From NCBI RefSeq assembly GCF_963662255.1, contig NC_085049.1, forward strand, positions 52,437,158-52,501,157: a stretch of 64,000 nucleotides of DNA, given 5' to 3'. Of this stretch, positions 10,401-22,950 are shown in pieces. The DNA is from Cinclus cinclus (Eukaryota > Chordata > Aves > Passeriformes > Cinclidae). Under the pieces are notes generated by a model. It worked only from the letters and a program-made list of their open reading frames with translations. It was not told the origin of the DNA and ran no database searches. Position 1 is the first letter of the stretch; each line of letters starts with the position of its first letter. A program made the translations under genes and the position numbers.

Positions 10401-12290
10401 TGAAAATCACCAGCTCTTTCTTATGGAGCACTCTTCACTACAGGACAGTTTTCCAGAAGAGCCTTCCAAACAGAATCCTATGCAGGCCAAAGAAGGCAAA
10501 AGTTCACTGGAGTGGTTTGCTTGACAGCTTCAAGATAACAACTCCTCAGTTACTTTAAGAAAATTTGGCCTTCCCTGCTCACCAGTTAACATACAGCACT
10601 AAGCATTCTTGGTTGGTGGTGAAAGGAGGCTGCAAGCTTTTATAGTCTCTCTCTGCATGCCACATTTCATTTTTTGTCCCGTCTTTCAGTAGTGTATTCA
10701 TCCTTAAAACTAGAAATGTTGAGGGAACTTTGTCCTTTATATATATACCAAACTGTGAGTAAATAAAGCAAATATGTATAAACAGGCTTGAATTCACTAA
10801 ATTTATTCATTTATTTTAATTATTTTCCTTCTATTATATAAGCAATAAATGATGTGCTTCAGTTTTTGGTTTTTTCAACCATGCCATATTCTTAGGGGTC
10901 TATTGAGAGATTTGGGGATGATTTAGGCAGTTTACAAAGAAATATAGGTTTAGATTTGTAGCTGTTAGTTCTTACATCCCAGTGTCATAGGCTGACAAAG
11001 AAAATATTCAGACTAATAAAATGCATACTGAAAAAGAACTCCGTCAGACACAGAGCCATATTTAGCATGGTTGCTATGGAAGAGCACAGATTAACACGCT
11101 ATTAGCCCCTGACATAATACTCAAGAACTGGGAATTAAATAAGAAAAAAAAAAGAAACGGACAGATAAGACTTCAATTACTTATATAATATTGTGTTTCA
11201 GAAGAAAAGTGCAGGTGCTAAAGATGGTAGGAGTCAATGACTGCCAGACATTGGAACATTAAGGTGCTGTTATACATCCAGTCTAGTTCAACTCATAATG
11301 GATAGGATTTGCTGCCATGTTGCTTTCCTATGTTCAGTTGGTAAGGAAAAAGTACGTTTATTCTGCACTTTTTCCTGGAAGGAAACATCACTTTTAGACA
11401 TGTAAATAGCAAGCCATGGTACTGTTATAAGAAATTACTTTTTCCATCTCTCAGCAATACTTAGAACAAGTTTTTCAAGTCCAAAAGGCAGAATAAGGTA
11501 TGTCAGAAGCTAACTGAGCAATTTCAGAAGGCCTTGAAACTCTCTATAACATAAGAGATGTTGTTGGTGCTATGCTGCTCTGGCAAGTGAAGATGTGGTG
11601 TTACAAACAATATTTATAGCAGCTTCACTTTGAAGACAGGATGTCTGGGAAAGACAGTATTGCAGACATTGGTGTTTTATTAAAACAGCTCTCAGGAGAT
11701 AAATGAAACAGAACTGTGTCATATTTAATTAAGTCACTACCCCTGTGCTAGATCTTTGGGTTTGGTTACAGGTGTGGTACAGTGGGCCTGCCCCTATTCA
11801 AACAGCAATTGCTGGTATAAGTACTGGGAGACTTTCTCAGCAATGTATTTTTGTCAATAAATCTGCACTTCTTCATTGCCCATGTTAAAACTGAGTTCCT
11901 GGTAAAGAAAAAGTAAAAGCATATTCGTATTATATATTAGGAAAAAGATTTGCCTGAACAATTGTTTCTCTTTAAGTAGATGATCCATAATGTAAAGAAA
12001 ATATCATAAGAATGTGGCAACTGCATAATCTGAGCATATATGGTAGGTCTCTATCGGTTGTTTTCTGTTCACATATTGCCTATTACTTTCAAAATTTAGA
12101 TAAGCTGTATTCCAGTTGATTATTTGGAGAGAAGAGGTCAGCTTTTATACTGTTAGATATTTGAATGATATTCTTTTCTCTTTTGCCTTAAATTATGGAT
12201 GTATATAATGCATCAACTAGAAACACTGATACTCCTTGGACGTCTTGGACACATCACTAGACCTTTCACATTAGGGATGTTGTGACATTG

Positions 12291-12314
12291 CCCCCTCCTC
12301 CCCCTCCCTCCCCC
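12291..12314 (-). other. G-quadruplex motif (G-rich on minus strand)
   Basis: The plus strand reads CCCCC-TCCT-CCCCC-T-CCC-T-CCCCC, so the minus strand has four G runs of at least three separated by loops of 1-4 bases, which satisfies the standard quadruplex rule. It stands alone in AT-rich sequence with no nearby promoter. Confidence 0.75.
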
Positions 12315-13660
12315 AGACTGCTACATGGTCACCTGAATTTGTCACTCCTTTATTTGTAGGGAAAAAAAATTATTATGGTAAAAAAGACTGCAGCTGTGTA
12401 ATTTTTCCAAGTACACTCAGGAGGAATTATTTTATAAATGTTCATTCAAACTGGTTTCGGTATGATGCTGCTCCTCCTCCTATCTCTTCACTTGGAGAGA
12501 AGCAGGAAGAGACTTCTGTTGCATTTGTGTCAGGAAACAATGAATAGAGGATGTCTTCAATAATAGAGGTTTATTTTAGTACAAAAAAGTCAGACATAAC
12601 AGCAAGATATGCATGTATATGACACTTCAGAACATATTTCTTACTACATAATACTTTTCTTGTGGTGTATACCCTCAGGGATCATCTGTTAAAGTCACCC
12701 CTCACTTTGGTTTACTTTTTAGTCAGAACTAGCTATGTTCAATCCCTATATTATCAACTTCTGTCCACATGAGCTTTTCTCCTGCTTTGTAAGAGGTCTT
12801 TGGGACAAATTGTTAAATCATGTGTTGAGAACCTGGAATGATCAGTATGACCAAGTAGCTACTTTGAAGCGATGAATGCTGAAATTTAGTTAGCAAGATT
12901 TGCAATAAACATCTTTTAAGTAGTTAATACAAAAAAAAAAAAAATTCAAAGACAGAGGACATATTAATCTTGATACTTGAAGCATTTCATTTCTTCTATC
13001 TTATATTTATGGGTTTGGCATTCCGTTTGAATTTGTTTGGATTTCTTAGAAATATTTGTAATTTTTGTTGGGCAAACAAACACTTGTTGGCAAATTATGT
13101 AAGGATAAATGCTGTACTGACAACGCAGTTTTCAGGTTGTCTGAGCGGTATCTAGGTGATCTCTTGTCAAAGATGATATCTCAGAATGTTTTTGTAGGAC
13201 TTTAACAGTTAAGGTTTAGATAGCATTAGCAGTAACGAGCTTTTTCATGCTAATTCTAGTTTACAAAAGGAGTTTACTGCCTTTCCAAGTTGTTTTGCAA
13301 TCAAACTAACAAATCTGAAAGTTATAAACATTTATTTCTGGCAGGAAAACATGTCAGTGCTAAATAAGTGCTATTAGGGTCAGTTCTGGAGACTAGCTAG
13401 ATCTTCAGCTAGAGATTGTAGTACTTTTCAATAAATCTGGAGAGCCCAATGGCAGAAAACTTTGATAATTTAATTTGCAAGATTCCTGTCAAAGTTCAAA
13501 AGAGAAAAGTCAACAGACTAAAGAATTTATATACAGAATAGATATGTATCTAATAGTTAGTGTTCCACATACAAATATATAATATATATGCTCACACAAA
13601 TATATTTATGTGCAATGCTCATAATGCATTGCCTATGTTGACTATGTATTTGCACACATA

Positions 13661-13725
13661 TTTATAAGTATTTTATATATTATATATATATATATCACAT
13701 ACACATAATACACATGCACACACAT
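13661..13725. repeat. Compound TA/CA microsatellite
   Basis: TATATATTATATATATATATAT is followed by CACATACACATAATACACATGCACACACATATG. Similar but more degraded TA-rich words start near 13570. Confidence 0.8.
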
Positions 13726-15300
13726 ATGTATAATGCCTAATGTTTTCTTTGAAAAGAAATAAATGCAAGGCATGAACTGCAATCTCGCTTTAATTAAGTT
13801 GGTTAATTTCTCCTTTTGGCTAAAAATGAAGGTGTAATTTGAAACAATTGGATGTGTGCAGAGCCCCAGATATTCAGTAAGTTGTAGCTCATTAGGAGGC
13901 CTGGGTGGTAGGGGAAATGAAAGCCATGGGTGCTTCCCCAGTGCAGCAGTTCCCCAAGAAACCCCAGATTATGGGTTTCCTTCCCCTCCCTATTTTAAGC
14001 CATTTATTTCTGCTCCTGAAAAACAGTTTCATTCCTCTGTCACTTCTTGAGACACTAATCTGTTTTGTATTAACTGGGAGAAAGACATTGTACGAGATAC
14101 GAGGCAAACCATGAAAAGCAATACCGTACTTGTGCCTGGTTGCCTATGGTTGTGTGTTAGGGGGATCTACTGTCTACACAAATCCCATAGTTTTGTATCA
14201 CCACAGATTCTAGACCATCCTAGCTTAATATAAGCAAGAATAAAGATTCATGGAAACACAGCTATTGTCTGTCTTTCAGACTACTGGAAAAATGGGCAAT
14301 ATTTCTTGCAAAGTACAGCTCAATACTCTGCATTTCAGCATATCTCTCTGAGTGTAAATGACAGGAGCTGAGTGCCTTGCACAGCCTGAAGCAGTGTGTT
14401 TGATTTTGTACCATGCTGGCACTTACCTGACAGAATACTCTTGTTTTTTTGTGTAATACTTTTATATTTTGTTTGTGTGCTTGCTTTTCTTTCTATAAAT
14501 CTCTCCTGTCCATATTCCTGAAAGGAGTATCTTTGGAAAGGAGTAACTGAAGCATGTCTAACTGCCCCAACATACTATGAGACACATTGCATTCACAAAC
14601 TGGAACACACCAAGCTACCATAATTCAAGTGAACATAAAAAAGCCCTGATTGCAGCACTTGCATATGGCACCTGATCATTATTGTTTTCTGACATGCCTG
14701 ATTTAGACTGTCACACTCTCTTGCACTGAATTCTTACACTTTTCCAGTCTATCTGAATAACCAGGTCAACTACGGACAGGAGAGAAAAATTTTAGATAAA
14801 ATACTTGTATGTCTACATATTTGTTAAAGAATTAAAAATTTCCATATAGTAGATGTGAATGTTCACAGCTGCACTTTAATGCATGTATGATTGAGAAATG
14901 TTAAAGTTTGGTGAGCTCATACAATGAGAAAACACTGGAAAATAACAACGTTTTCCCTTTCTCTGCCCTTGGCTGTGTGTTTCCACTTCCCGTCTTGTGT
15001 TGGCTCAAATTGCTGTGCAGCCACGTGCTGCTCCCCTTCCCTGGTGACTGGTGACAGTGCTTTGCTGGTGTGGAAGTTTTCTGAATGAATAGAGAAGAGG
15101 GAGCTATTATTAATGCATGAATTTGGAAACTGCACGCACATTGCAATATTCTAAATCTTACTGCATGGAGCTGTGATTTTTTGGTTGGTCTAATTTGATA
15201 GTACAATCAAAATGAAAAAAAAAAAAAAGAGTTATATAATAGTAACACAATGCTACCATTCACAGTCCAAATGGATATGGGAAAGTCCCTGTAATCCAGC

Positions 15301-15330
15301 TACATACACACACACACACGCACACGCACA
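15301..15330. repeat. CA microsatellite
   Basis: TACATACACACACACACACG is followed by CACACGCACA, a short interrupted CA repeat. Confidence 0.85.
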
Positions 15331-17599
15331 ATTGTATTCTCTACTTACTTTCTCTGGTGTTGTGTTCACTCTTCAGACTCCTTCAAGGTGGTTAAGGTTG
15401 TGGGACAATCTTTCTCAGGCAGAGGAGATAGGAAAGGGTGCTAGCAAGTCGTCTATGTCCCCACTTTGACACCAGCAAGAGTTTGATGCTTCTGGGGAAA
15501 GTAGAGGAGTTCTTTTACCTTCCTTTTCACTTGTACTTATGTTTGTTCATTTTCTCAATGACTTTGCAAGTATTTCCTTAACTTGTTCTCAGTTACTTTC
15601 ATAATTCCACTTGCTTGTTTTTCTGTAGTCTTTGTAAGTCTGAACAGGTTTAACAGGATTTTATGTCTGTAGTGACCAGTGACTGACCATTGTGATTTCT
15701 GTTTAGTTCAGTGTCCCTGGTACCACTCTGTGTTTATACTCTTGTCTGCCTTATGTTTATAGACAATTCAATCTACAAATAATAATTACTTTTTGTCACC
15801 ATAAACAAAAGCTAATATAACAAATCTAACTTCTAGGTAATAGGCATCATAGCTACAATAAACAAATCAGTTTAGGCCACAGGCTTGCCCAGGCACATTT
15901 GGAGCTCCTACACTGCCAGGTTAAAACCAAGCCAAAGTGTGTTTTAAATCGTAATGGCAAAATGTCATATATGCAGCACTAAAAAAGCTCTGCCTCGCTC
16001 ATAGCTTCTCCACCCAGGCCTGTCCAAGTCAGGAAATCCTGATGATTCTGTGTTCTGTATAGTGTACCATGTTGTGTGCCCCCCATCCATGAGAAAATAT
16101 TGTTCTTGACCTCATGGGAATGGAAGATAAGACCCTGGGACTTGTCTCCCAAACCACCAGTAGCCCTTGGCTGTGCCAGTGCTCTGAGAGCATCAACAAA
16201 AGCCACGTCAGGACAATGATGAATATGGCAGGGCTGAAGAATCCAGGTGTCATACTTACAAGTTTTCTGCCTGAAACCTCTTGAGATTTATCTCTGCCAG
16301 TGCAATTCTACCTGTCAGGTGCTTCTGCAATTGTAGATGTCCATGTCCTCCCACATTAGTGCGCATTATGAATCCTTTTAACCAGGTATTATAATCGAAT
16401 TCTTCATTCTTGGGGATAAATAGGGTTGTGAATTCTGCTGTGGGCATAGGAAACAAAAACTGCCTTCTAATGGTTTCAAAATGGTTTCAATGCTTTTGTA
16501 CTTCTAGGTACTTCTCTCTCTCTTTTTTTTTTTTTTTAAGTAAATTAGTAATCTGAGAGGTCTTGGCCCAGTGGTGTTTTCTTGCTTATTTCCCTCTTCT
16601 TTGTAGATACACATCAGCACAACCCCATCCAATCATACCTTATGTCCACAGCAGTCACATTCCTGTGATTCTACAGTTTCTTTGAAAGAACTTGTGACAG
16701 GGATTTCTATTCAAGTTAGGAATTATCAACTTACAGCATACTCATAAAACACAGCAAAAACTTGAACAATTCTGTTTCTCCTGTGGCATTTACCTAACAT
16801 AGAAAGATTTATCTCTTCAAATATGTTATAAAATGGTGTTTTGAGCCCACATCTTGTAGTCAGCTCTGTTAGGGGTAGCAACCCATGTTAAAGTCTAGTG
16901 ATTTCAAAGGATTGACATATGACTTCTGCAAACCAAAAATAAACCCATTTTCATTGTCTATTCAATATTACAACTGTTTGCATTTCAGTTTAGGAAAATT
17001 AAGAAGAAAAACAGAGAAAATCCTATAGATTTTTTTACAACACACTAAGTTCACATAAAACTCAGAACTTGCCATTGCTCAGGACTTGGAATGGCTCTGT
17101 ATTTCATCTTGGGTAGTTAAATATATATTTTATATGGAAAGAAAATTACTGATAGAGGAAGAAGCACTCTGAGTGATGAGTGGAAAGTGATTATTTACAA
17201 TGCTGCAATTTGATACATCTTGTTCAGGCTGTAGATGAAAGATTTTAATGTGAGAAAGGTAAGATAATATTTACCTGCAGTTACTCATATGCCTGCTCCT
17301 CCCTTTACTGAAAGACTGGAAGAATGCAAGCTGTAATGAATCTTTTCTGTACTTCCTTTCTTGGTGGATCTGCAAAAAACCCTCTGAAAAATCAATATAA
17401 TGTATGGCTTGTAGACATGGCCCATGACATTTAAGGCAGTAATTTAATTCTGAGAATTTTTAAAATTTTTTCTATGTCAAGAAATAAATCTCAAAGAAAG
17501 TTTTGGCTTTTCTGTCTGTAATGCCATCAGTATGCAGAGTTTCTCAGAGAAATGCAGAGAGTCAGAGAGCAGAAAACGATACTATCATTTCTATCAGGA

Positions 17600-17690
17600 T
17601 GGCATCCCAGGGGCATCCAAGAATAGAGCTCCATTGTGCTAAGCAGTATAGAAACACAATAGCTGATATTTTGTGCCCTGAAAAGGATGC
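17600..17690 (+). repeat. Possible ancient amniote SINE/MIR-like fragment
   Basis: The words AGAGCTCCATTGTGCTAAGC, then AGTATAGAAACACAATAGCTG and TGTGCCCTGAAAAGG, resemble in order a segment of an old repeat found across reptiles and birds (…CCATTGTGCTAGGCACTGTACA… followed by CCTGCCCCAAAGAG). No tRNA-like head or A-rich tail is visible. The similarity is recalled, about 90 bases long and diverged, so it could be coincidental. A 66-codon plus-strand frame overlaps it and is not a gene. Confidence 0.35.
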
Positions 17691-17699
17691 CAGGAATTC

Positions 17700-20600
17700 C
17701 TGATCAGACCTAAGTGTCTGATCAGGACAACCTCAGAGTTGTAGGGTGTGTCCTCCTGAAAAAGGGAAGCAGTAGGCAGAACTTCTAGCTCAAGTCCCAG
17801 AAGTGGTGGTGCATCTATGGAGAGCAGGATTACCCCCGGCAAAATTCTGAACCTTGATCTATGTCTCATTAAATATTTCAGCCCATTGTTGAGGCAAGGT
17901 TCAGGGCCAAATATGGTACCAAGCTGTATGGCTTTGAGAACAGAACACGAAGCATAAAATCTTGATTAATTAAATAACTTGAAGTATTTAAAAGAAGATG
18001 CAAGGGAAATTACTAAAAAGAGTATGAAAAGGTTGTCTTATCAAAGAGCATGAGAACAAAGTCAGTCCATGACAAAAGTCTTCCCTGAGCTGTGGAGACA
18101 ATTCCATTCTTTCAGGAGCCTTTCGATGATGTCCAGTTCTTATTCACAGTACCATATTCTTGCCCCTTGTGCTCTTCATTTGTAGGATATAGTTAAGAGC
18201 CATTTCAGCTATGTTAGAGTAAGAAACATCTGCTGTAACTGTGTGCCAGCATTACCAGGGTTGGCTCTCTAACTGAATTTTAATTAGACATTACCTTAGC
18301 AAACATGCTGTGCTTGTCAGCATTATGCAAAAAGGGAATCATCTCAGGTCTTTCTGTAATAGATCAACCCTTTGGTTTGAGAAAATTAAAGCAAAAAATT
18401 CCTAAGTGAATATATATTCTTGCAAAAGCAACCATATGCTTTTTGAAAACATTTTTAATAATGGGTAGTAAATAGAAAAAAGATGCACTGCCTGTTGCTT
18501 ATTTTATGAGGCTTACTTGATCTTTCATTTCTCTTTTTAAATCTTGCTAAAATTGATTAATCAACTATATTTTCTGCTACAATTTTTTTAAAACTGATTT
18601 AATGATTTTTTTCCTAATATAGGCTATTTTTTCGCAGTGCATTTGATTTTGCAGATATAATTTCAGGTATATGATGGAGATGGCATATTTATCTCTTGCT
18701 AATACTTTATCAATATCTTTTGAACTTACTCTGTAATTGCAACCAAATTTGTCAGAGCAGTAGAGCTATCAAAATTAAACCAGACTCTACAAGCTTTGTA
18801 AAAAAATTGAAGTTAGGCAGAGGAGAGATATATTTTTCTTTCCTTTTTAGGAAAGGTTTCTGAAGGAGAGCCAAGGAAGGGTTTTACTATGCTCTGATGT
18901 GCTCTTGCACACAAGGAAAAAGGAAATCAGTGCAGCACACCACCATTCTTACAGTAATAGTCCAATGGGATGTGCATGGCCAGTGGTCACTGCCCATAAT
19001 CCAAAGCTAAGAGGGAGACACAGTGGAGGAGTTGGGGCTCCTGCAGAACGGCTCATGTGCAGAGCTGGCTACTTCTCATGCTGGGGTAACACTGACTTAT
19101 GTGTCACAAGTCGTATAGGAATAAGGTTTTGTAGGTCATTAACCCACTGGACAGGGTTCAGTCCACAAATCCTTGTCTCCTACTGCAGTCCCTCAATTCT
19201 ATATTTGCTAATGTACAATGTTTATTGCATTTGCTACTACTGCTACTGCAAAAACAAGTGAGCAAATAAACAAAACCCATAGACTTTCCACTGGAGGCAA
19301 CATGACCAATTTATCAAAACTTTATTTCTGAGCAGTAATACCAGTTAAATGCAATATTATCTAAATCTCTGCTCTAACAAGCTCTAACAAGTAGATCCCA
19401 GTTGTTGAATTGCTGCATTACTATTCTGCTTGTCATTAAAAGTGAAGGATAAATCCATACTGGAACTAACAGTGAGTTGCCATCTATACCTGTCAAATCC
19501 TTATGCTTCAAGTAAAAATCTCACATATCAATGATATCCACTTTATTTTTTAATTTAGTAAATAAGTCAAAATCAGTACCTTGCAACAATAACAGCAAGA
19601 GAAAAAAATCTAATAATTTTGTGTCTGGGATAAAAATTGTCCCTTAACTGTTACATTTTAATTGGCTTTTTTTTGGCTGCATAGGACTGAACCAAAAATG
19701 TTATGATCTCAGTAGTTTTTAACAAAGGGGGTTTATGCAGAAATTGATTTAAATTATCATTTTTACTAGCAACAAATTCTGAGTAAATTTTTTATCTTCA
19801 TACTTCCTCATTATATGTTTCCTAGGTTATATATCTTTCTCTCTAGTTAACTTCAATTTTTATTCCTGACTTGGAATTTGTTTCAATAAATACAGAGATT
19901 CACTCTATGGTTCTGTGATTTTTGGATGCATTATTTTCATTAGAGTTTCTACATATGGATCCTATTTCTTTGTGCATTTTAAATGTTTTCTGTCTGTACT
20001 GTAAAACTATTTGCTGCAAGTTAAAAGATGCCATTTTTTCAGATTATCATTGTTGTTTCCATGGAGTTTTAAAACTCACTTATCCCACAAAAGACTAGAA
20101 AATTATAACCAAGCAAACATAAAAAAAAATAGATAAATAAAATAAAAATACCCCTGAAGTGTCTGGGAAAGAACAAAAAAAACACAACACTGAATTTAGA
20201 GCGGGGTCAGAAGTCAGTACTGCTCTTATTTTGTTTTCAAGATCAGGTAGGAGAAATCTTATTCTTTAATACAAAGACATTGTCTGAAAACATTGATAAA
20301 AATATTTTCAAAAATAATTTATTTACAGAACCCATTTTGTAAATAATCTCTGCTAACCTCAGCCACAATAAGATTGCACAAAATAAATGGAAATTACATC
20401 CCAGATTTTTCTTTTTCTTACAATGGCTCTGGTTTGCCTTTGTGCATTTTCAGCTGCTACTTTATATGGGGCTTTTCTTACCATATTATAGGATTTGCAT
20501 TATTAGTTACAGTCAGCACTTCTCAACAGTAGCTTTTTTGCAAACAGGCTTATATATATCACAGGCACTTCACTTTCTAATTAGAGCATCTTCTAGTTCT

Positions 20601-22300
20601 CCAAACTCAAAGATAACATTTAGATTTAATTTCCATTATATAATTATCTGTTGTGTCCACTTGGAGGTTAATGAAGAAGTGATAGCTTTCATAAATGTTG
20701 CATTTGAGACGGAACAATTTATCTACATGGAGTCTCCTTCCATGACATTTGCATAAAATGATGGCATTAGGCTCCCAGTGGTGCTCTTCCCATCATACAC
20801 AAGATCAAAGAGCTATTATGCTCTGAGTCTGTCTGCAGCTGTTAAACGCTTTCAAGGACTTTTCCAGTCTCTCAATTCTTCAAGAGTATTTGCCATAGGG
20901 GAGTATCAGCTTTTCCACTGTATTTACGCCATAATTTTCCCAAAACAGTCTTGTGTTCAGGCAACTGCCATGTTCAATTTCTTAGGATTCAGCTGTGGAG
21001 CCATGTAACACATAGCATACCATGGTGGTGAAACGTGGTCTCTTTTTGTCAAGATCCCGAGCTCTCTCGGGAGCTGTCTCCTACTGAGTGGCTGCTGGCA
21101 CCTCCTCGATGTGCTGCGTGTGGAAATAATGACTTAGGCAGCCACAACAGTGAGGAAACAGGATGGAAAGACATGCATGTGTGCATGTGAATGTAAGGGA
21201 GAGGGACAAAGATGAGGAGGAGGAGGCACATGGATGAAACGTAAATGATTTTTGTTCTTTTCGTTATGGTATCGGAAACCTCAGTGCAAGGGTAGTTGTG
21301 CATTGAAACGTTGTAAATAGCATTTACTTTGTAATAAACTGGTTTTCTTTCTTATCCTCCAGTTACCTGTAAAGACAATTGTTCATCTTACAGGCATCAG
21401 ATGTTAAGCTCAGAATTTTCATAACTCATCACACAACATTCGGCTGCTTAAATCCACAAAGTACAATCTCCAATAAAATGAATCACTTCGCAAATAGCTG
21501 ATAACATGAAAGACTTACAGATAAATTATCAAAGACGCAATTCACTTTTGAATGATAAAAATAGTTAATAGAAGAAAGTACCTTAAGTGATAAAAAATCT
21601 TGCTTGGTATTTTAGGATGTGTTTAATACAGCAGCTCTTTAGTGCAATTACCAAGAATTCTCAAAGGGCTTGTCATGGACCATTCTTGAAGCAGATGTCT
21701 ATTATACAAAGAAAAGCCTTGTCTGGGCAGATCTGCAAATGATGCATAATAAGATTATATAAGTTAGCACTGTTTGTTCATTCCAACACTTGCATTTTAA
21801 GTTTATTTTTTTACCCAGCTCTCAGGCAAACAAACTTATGCTTCTTATAGACCTGCAATAGAAACATTGATCATAAAAATCACCTGTTAAAGATTTTAGT
21901 CAAACATTGTGTCAGTGGTTGAGAACATATGCTCATATACATGGCAAGCTCTAGATGATGCCTCTATACCAGAGTGTTTCTTCCCACTCTCCTCCTTGTG
22001 TTTATGCCATGGAAGTGTTTTCTTAAATGCAACTACAGGACGACAGCAGGTGTACCAGCCCCTTGCAACACTGAGAATCAAAACCGGCGTGCTAGGGGAA
22101 GACTGGATGTCAAGCCTTGACATTGGCCAGATCCATCAGAAACGTCACAAGCTCCTTTTTTATATCAGAACAGATTGACAAAAGTCCTCACAAAACCTCT
22201 GTGTCAAAAAAAAAAAAAAGAAAAAATTTTAAAAACCCAAACAAATCCTGAACCCAAATCAAACCCAAGGCACTGCAACCAGCTTTAAAACTTTTCCCAA
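17700..22300. other. Gene-free, mostly unique interval
   Basis: No supported gene. There is a 10-bp tandem repeat at 19371-19390. The stretch 20.4-21.3 kb carries several open frames on both strands (up to 104 codons) and is less repetitive than its surroundings, but no domain or consistent splice pattern could be read. An A14 run followed by an A/C-rich stretch begins at 22207. Confidence 0.5.
19371..19390. repeat. 10-bp tandem duplication GCTCTAACAA x2
   Basis: Two perfect adjacent copies of GCTCTAACAA. A small slippage duplication with no further significance visible. Confidence 0.9.
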
Positions 22301-22309
22301 ATTACTGCT

Positions 22310-22950
22310 AGCTCAGAACCCGGAACACACTGGCATCCCTAACTGGTTTGATGGCACTGACAGAGGGACTGCCCAAGGGTCCCTCCTTAGAGAATGCTTC
22401 CTTGAGGAATTGCTCTGAGCACCAGTACTGGACCTAGGGAGCTGACAGCCTGTCAGCACAGACCCTGCATATCTAAATTCACACTGGCAAATAAAATATG
22501 CCAGGGCCACCAGTCCAGCTTCTCCCTCTGGAATGAAGAGTGAAAATAGCAGGGGTTCACATGGAGCATCCAGGGAGCATATCTGACACATGCATGGCAG
22601 TCAGGACTGATCCCCAGTCCAGATCAGTAGTACTGTGAGGAAGTAGGTCTGAAGTCAAGCCTGGAATTCAACCTGTGGGTCAGGATCAGGTCCAGAAAAC
22701 CCCTGGTGGGCACATAGCGATGAGGCAAGGCTCAGTAAAACCAGGGAAGTCAGACTGCAGGTTGGTGCTGGATCAACATGGTCCCCACTAGCCATGACTT
22801 GGCTAAACCACCCACCAGCACTCCTCTAGCTCAGGCCCAGGTGTCTTCTGGGCCCATGGCTGTGGGTACTGTCCCAGCTGAGGCAGCTTCAGCATTCTGG
22901 ATTGTCTGAGCACAACAGAGGCCAGAAATAGAAAGCACCAGAAAGAGAAA
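22310..22950. other. GC-richer block of unknown origin
   Basis: About 640 bases with clearly higher G+C than the flanks, rich in words such as CCAGTCCAGCTTCTCCCTCT, GGGCCCATGGCTGTGGG and GTCCCAGCTGAGGCAGC. CpG is rare, so this is not a CpG island. An A-rich tract lies just to the left (22207-22260), and the minus-strand view therefore ends in a T-rich stretch. It could be an unrecognised LTR or retrotransposon fragment, or unique sequence. The 92-codon minus-strand frame has a low-complexity, non-domain composition. Confidence 0.4.

Larger units (their letters stand above)
10401..17590. other. Gene-free, mostly unique interval
   Basis: About 7.2 kb with no supported gene. It contains a C-rich tract at 12291-12314, TA/CA microsatellites around 13561-13725, a CA repeat at 15305-15330 and a CT/T tract at 16511-16537. 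Open frames at 13.86-14.11, 14.9-15.2 and 15.98-16.46 kb overlap each other on opposite strands and show no domain, signal peptide or plausible splice context, so I treat them as chance. Confidence 0.55.
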
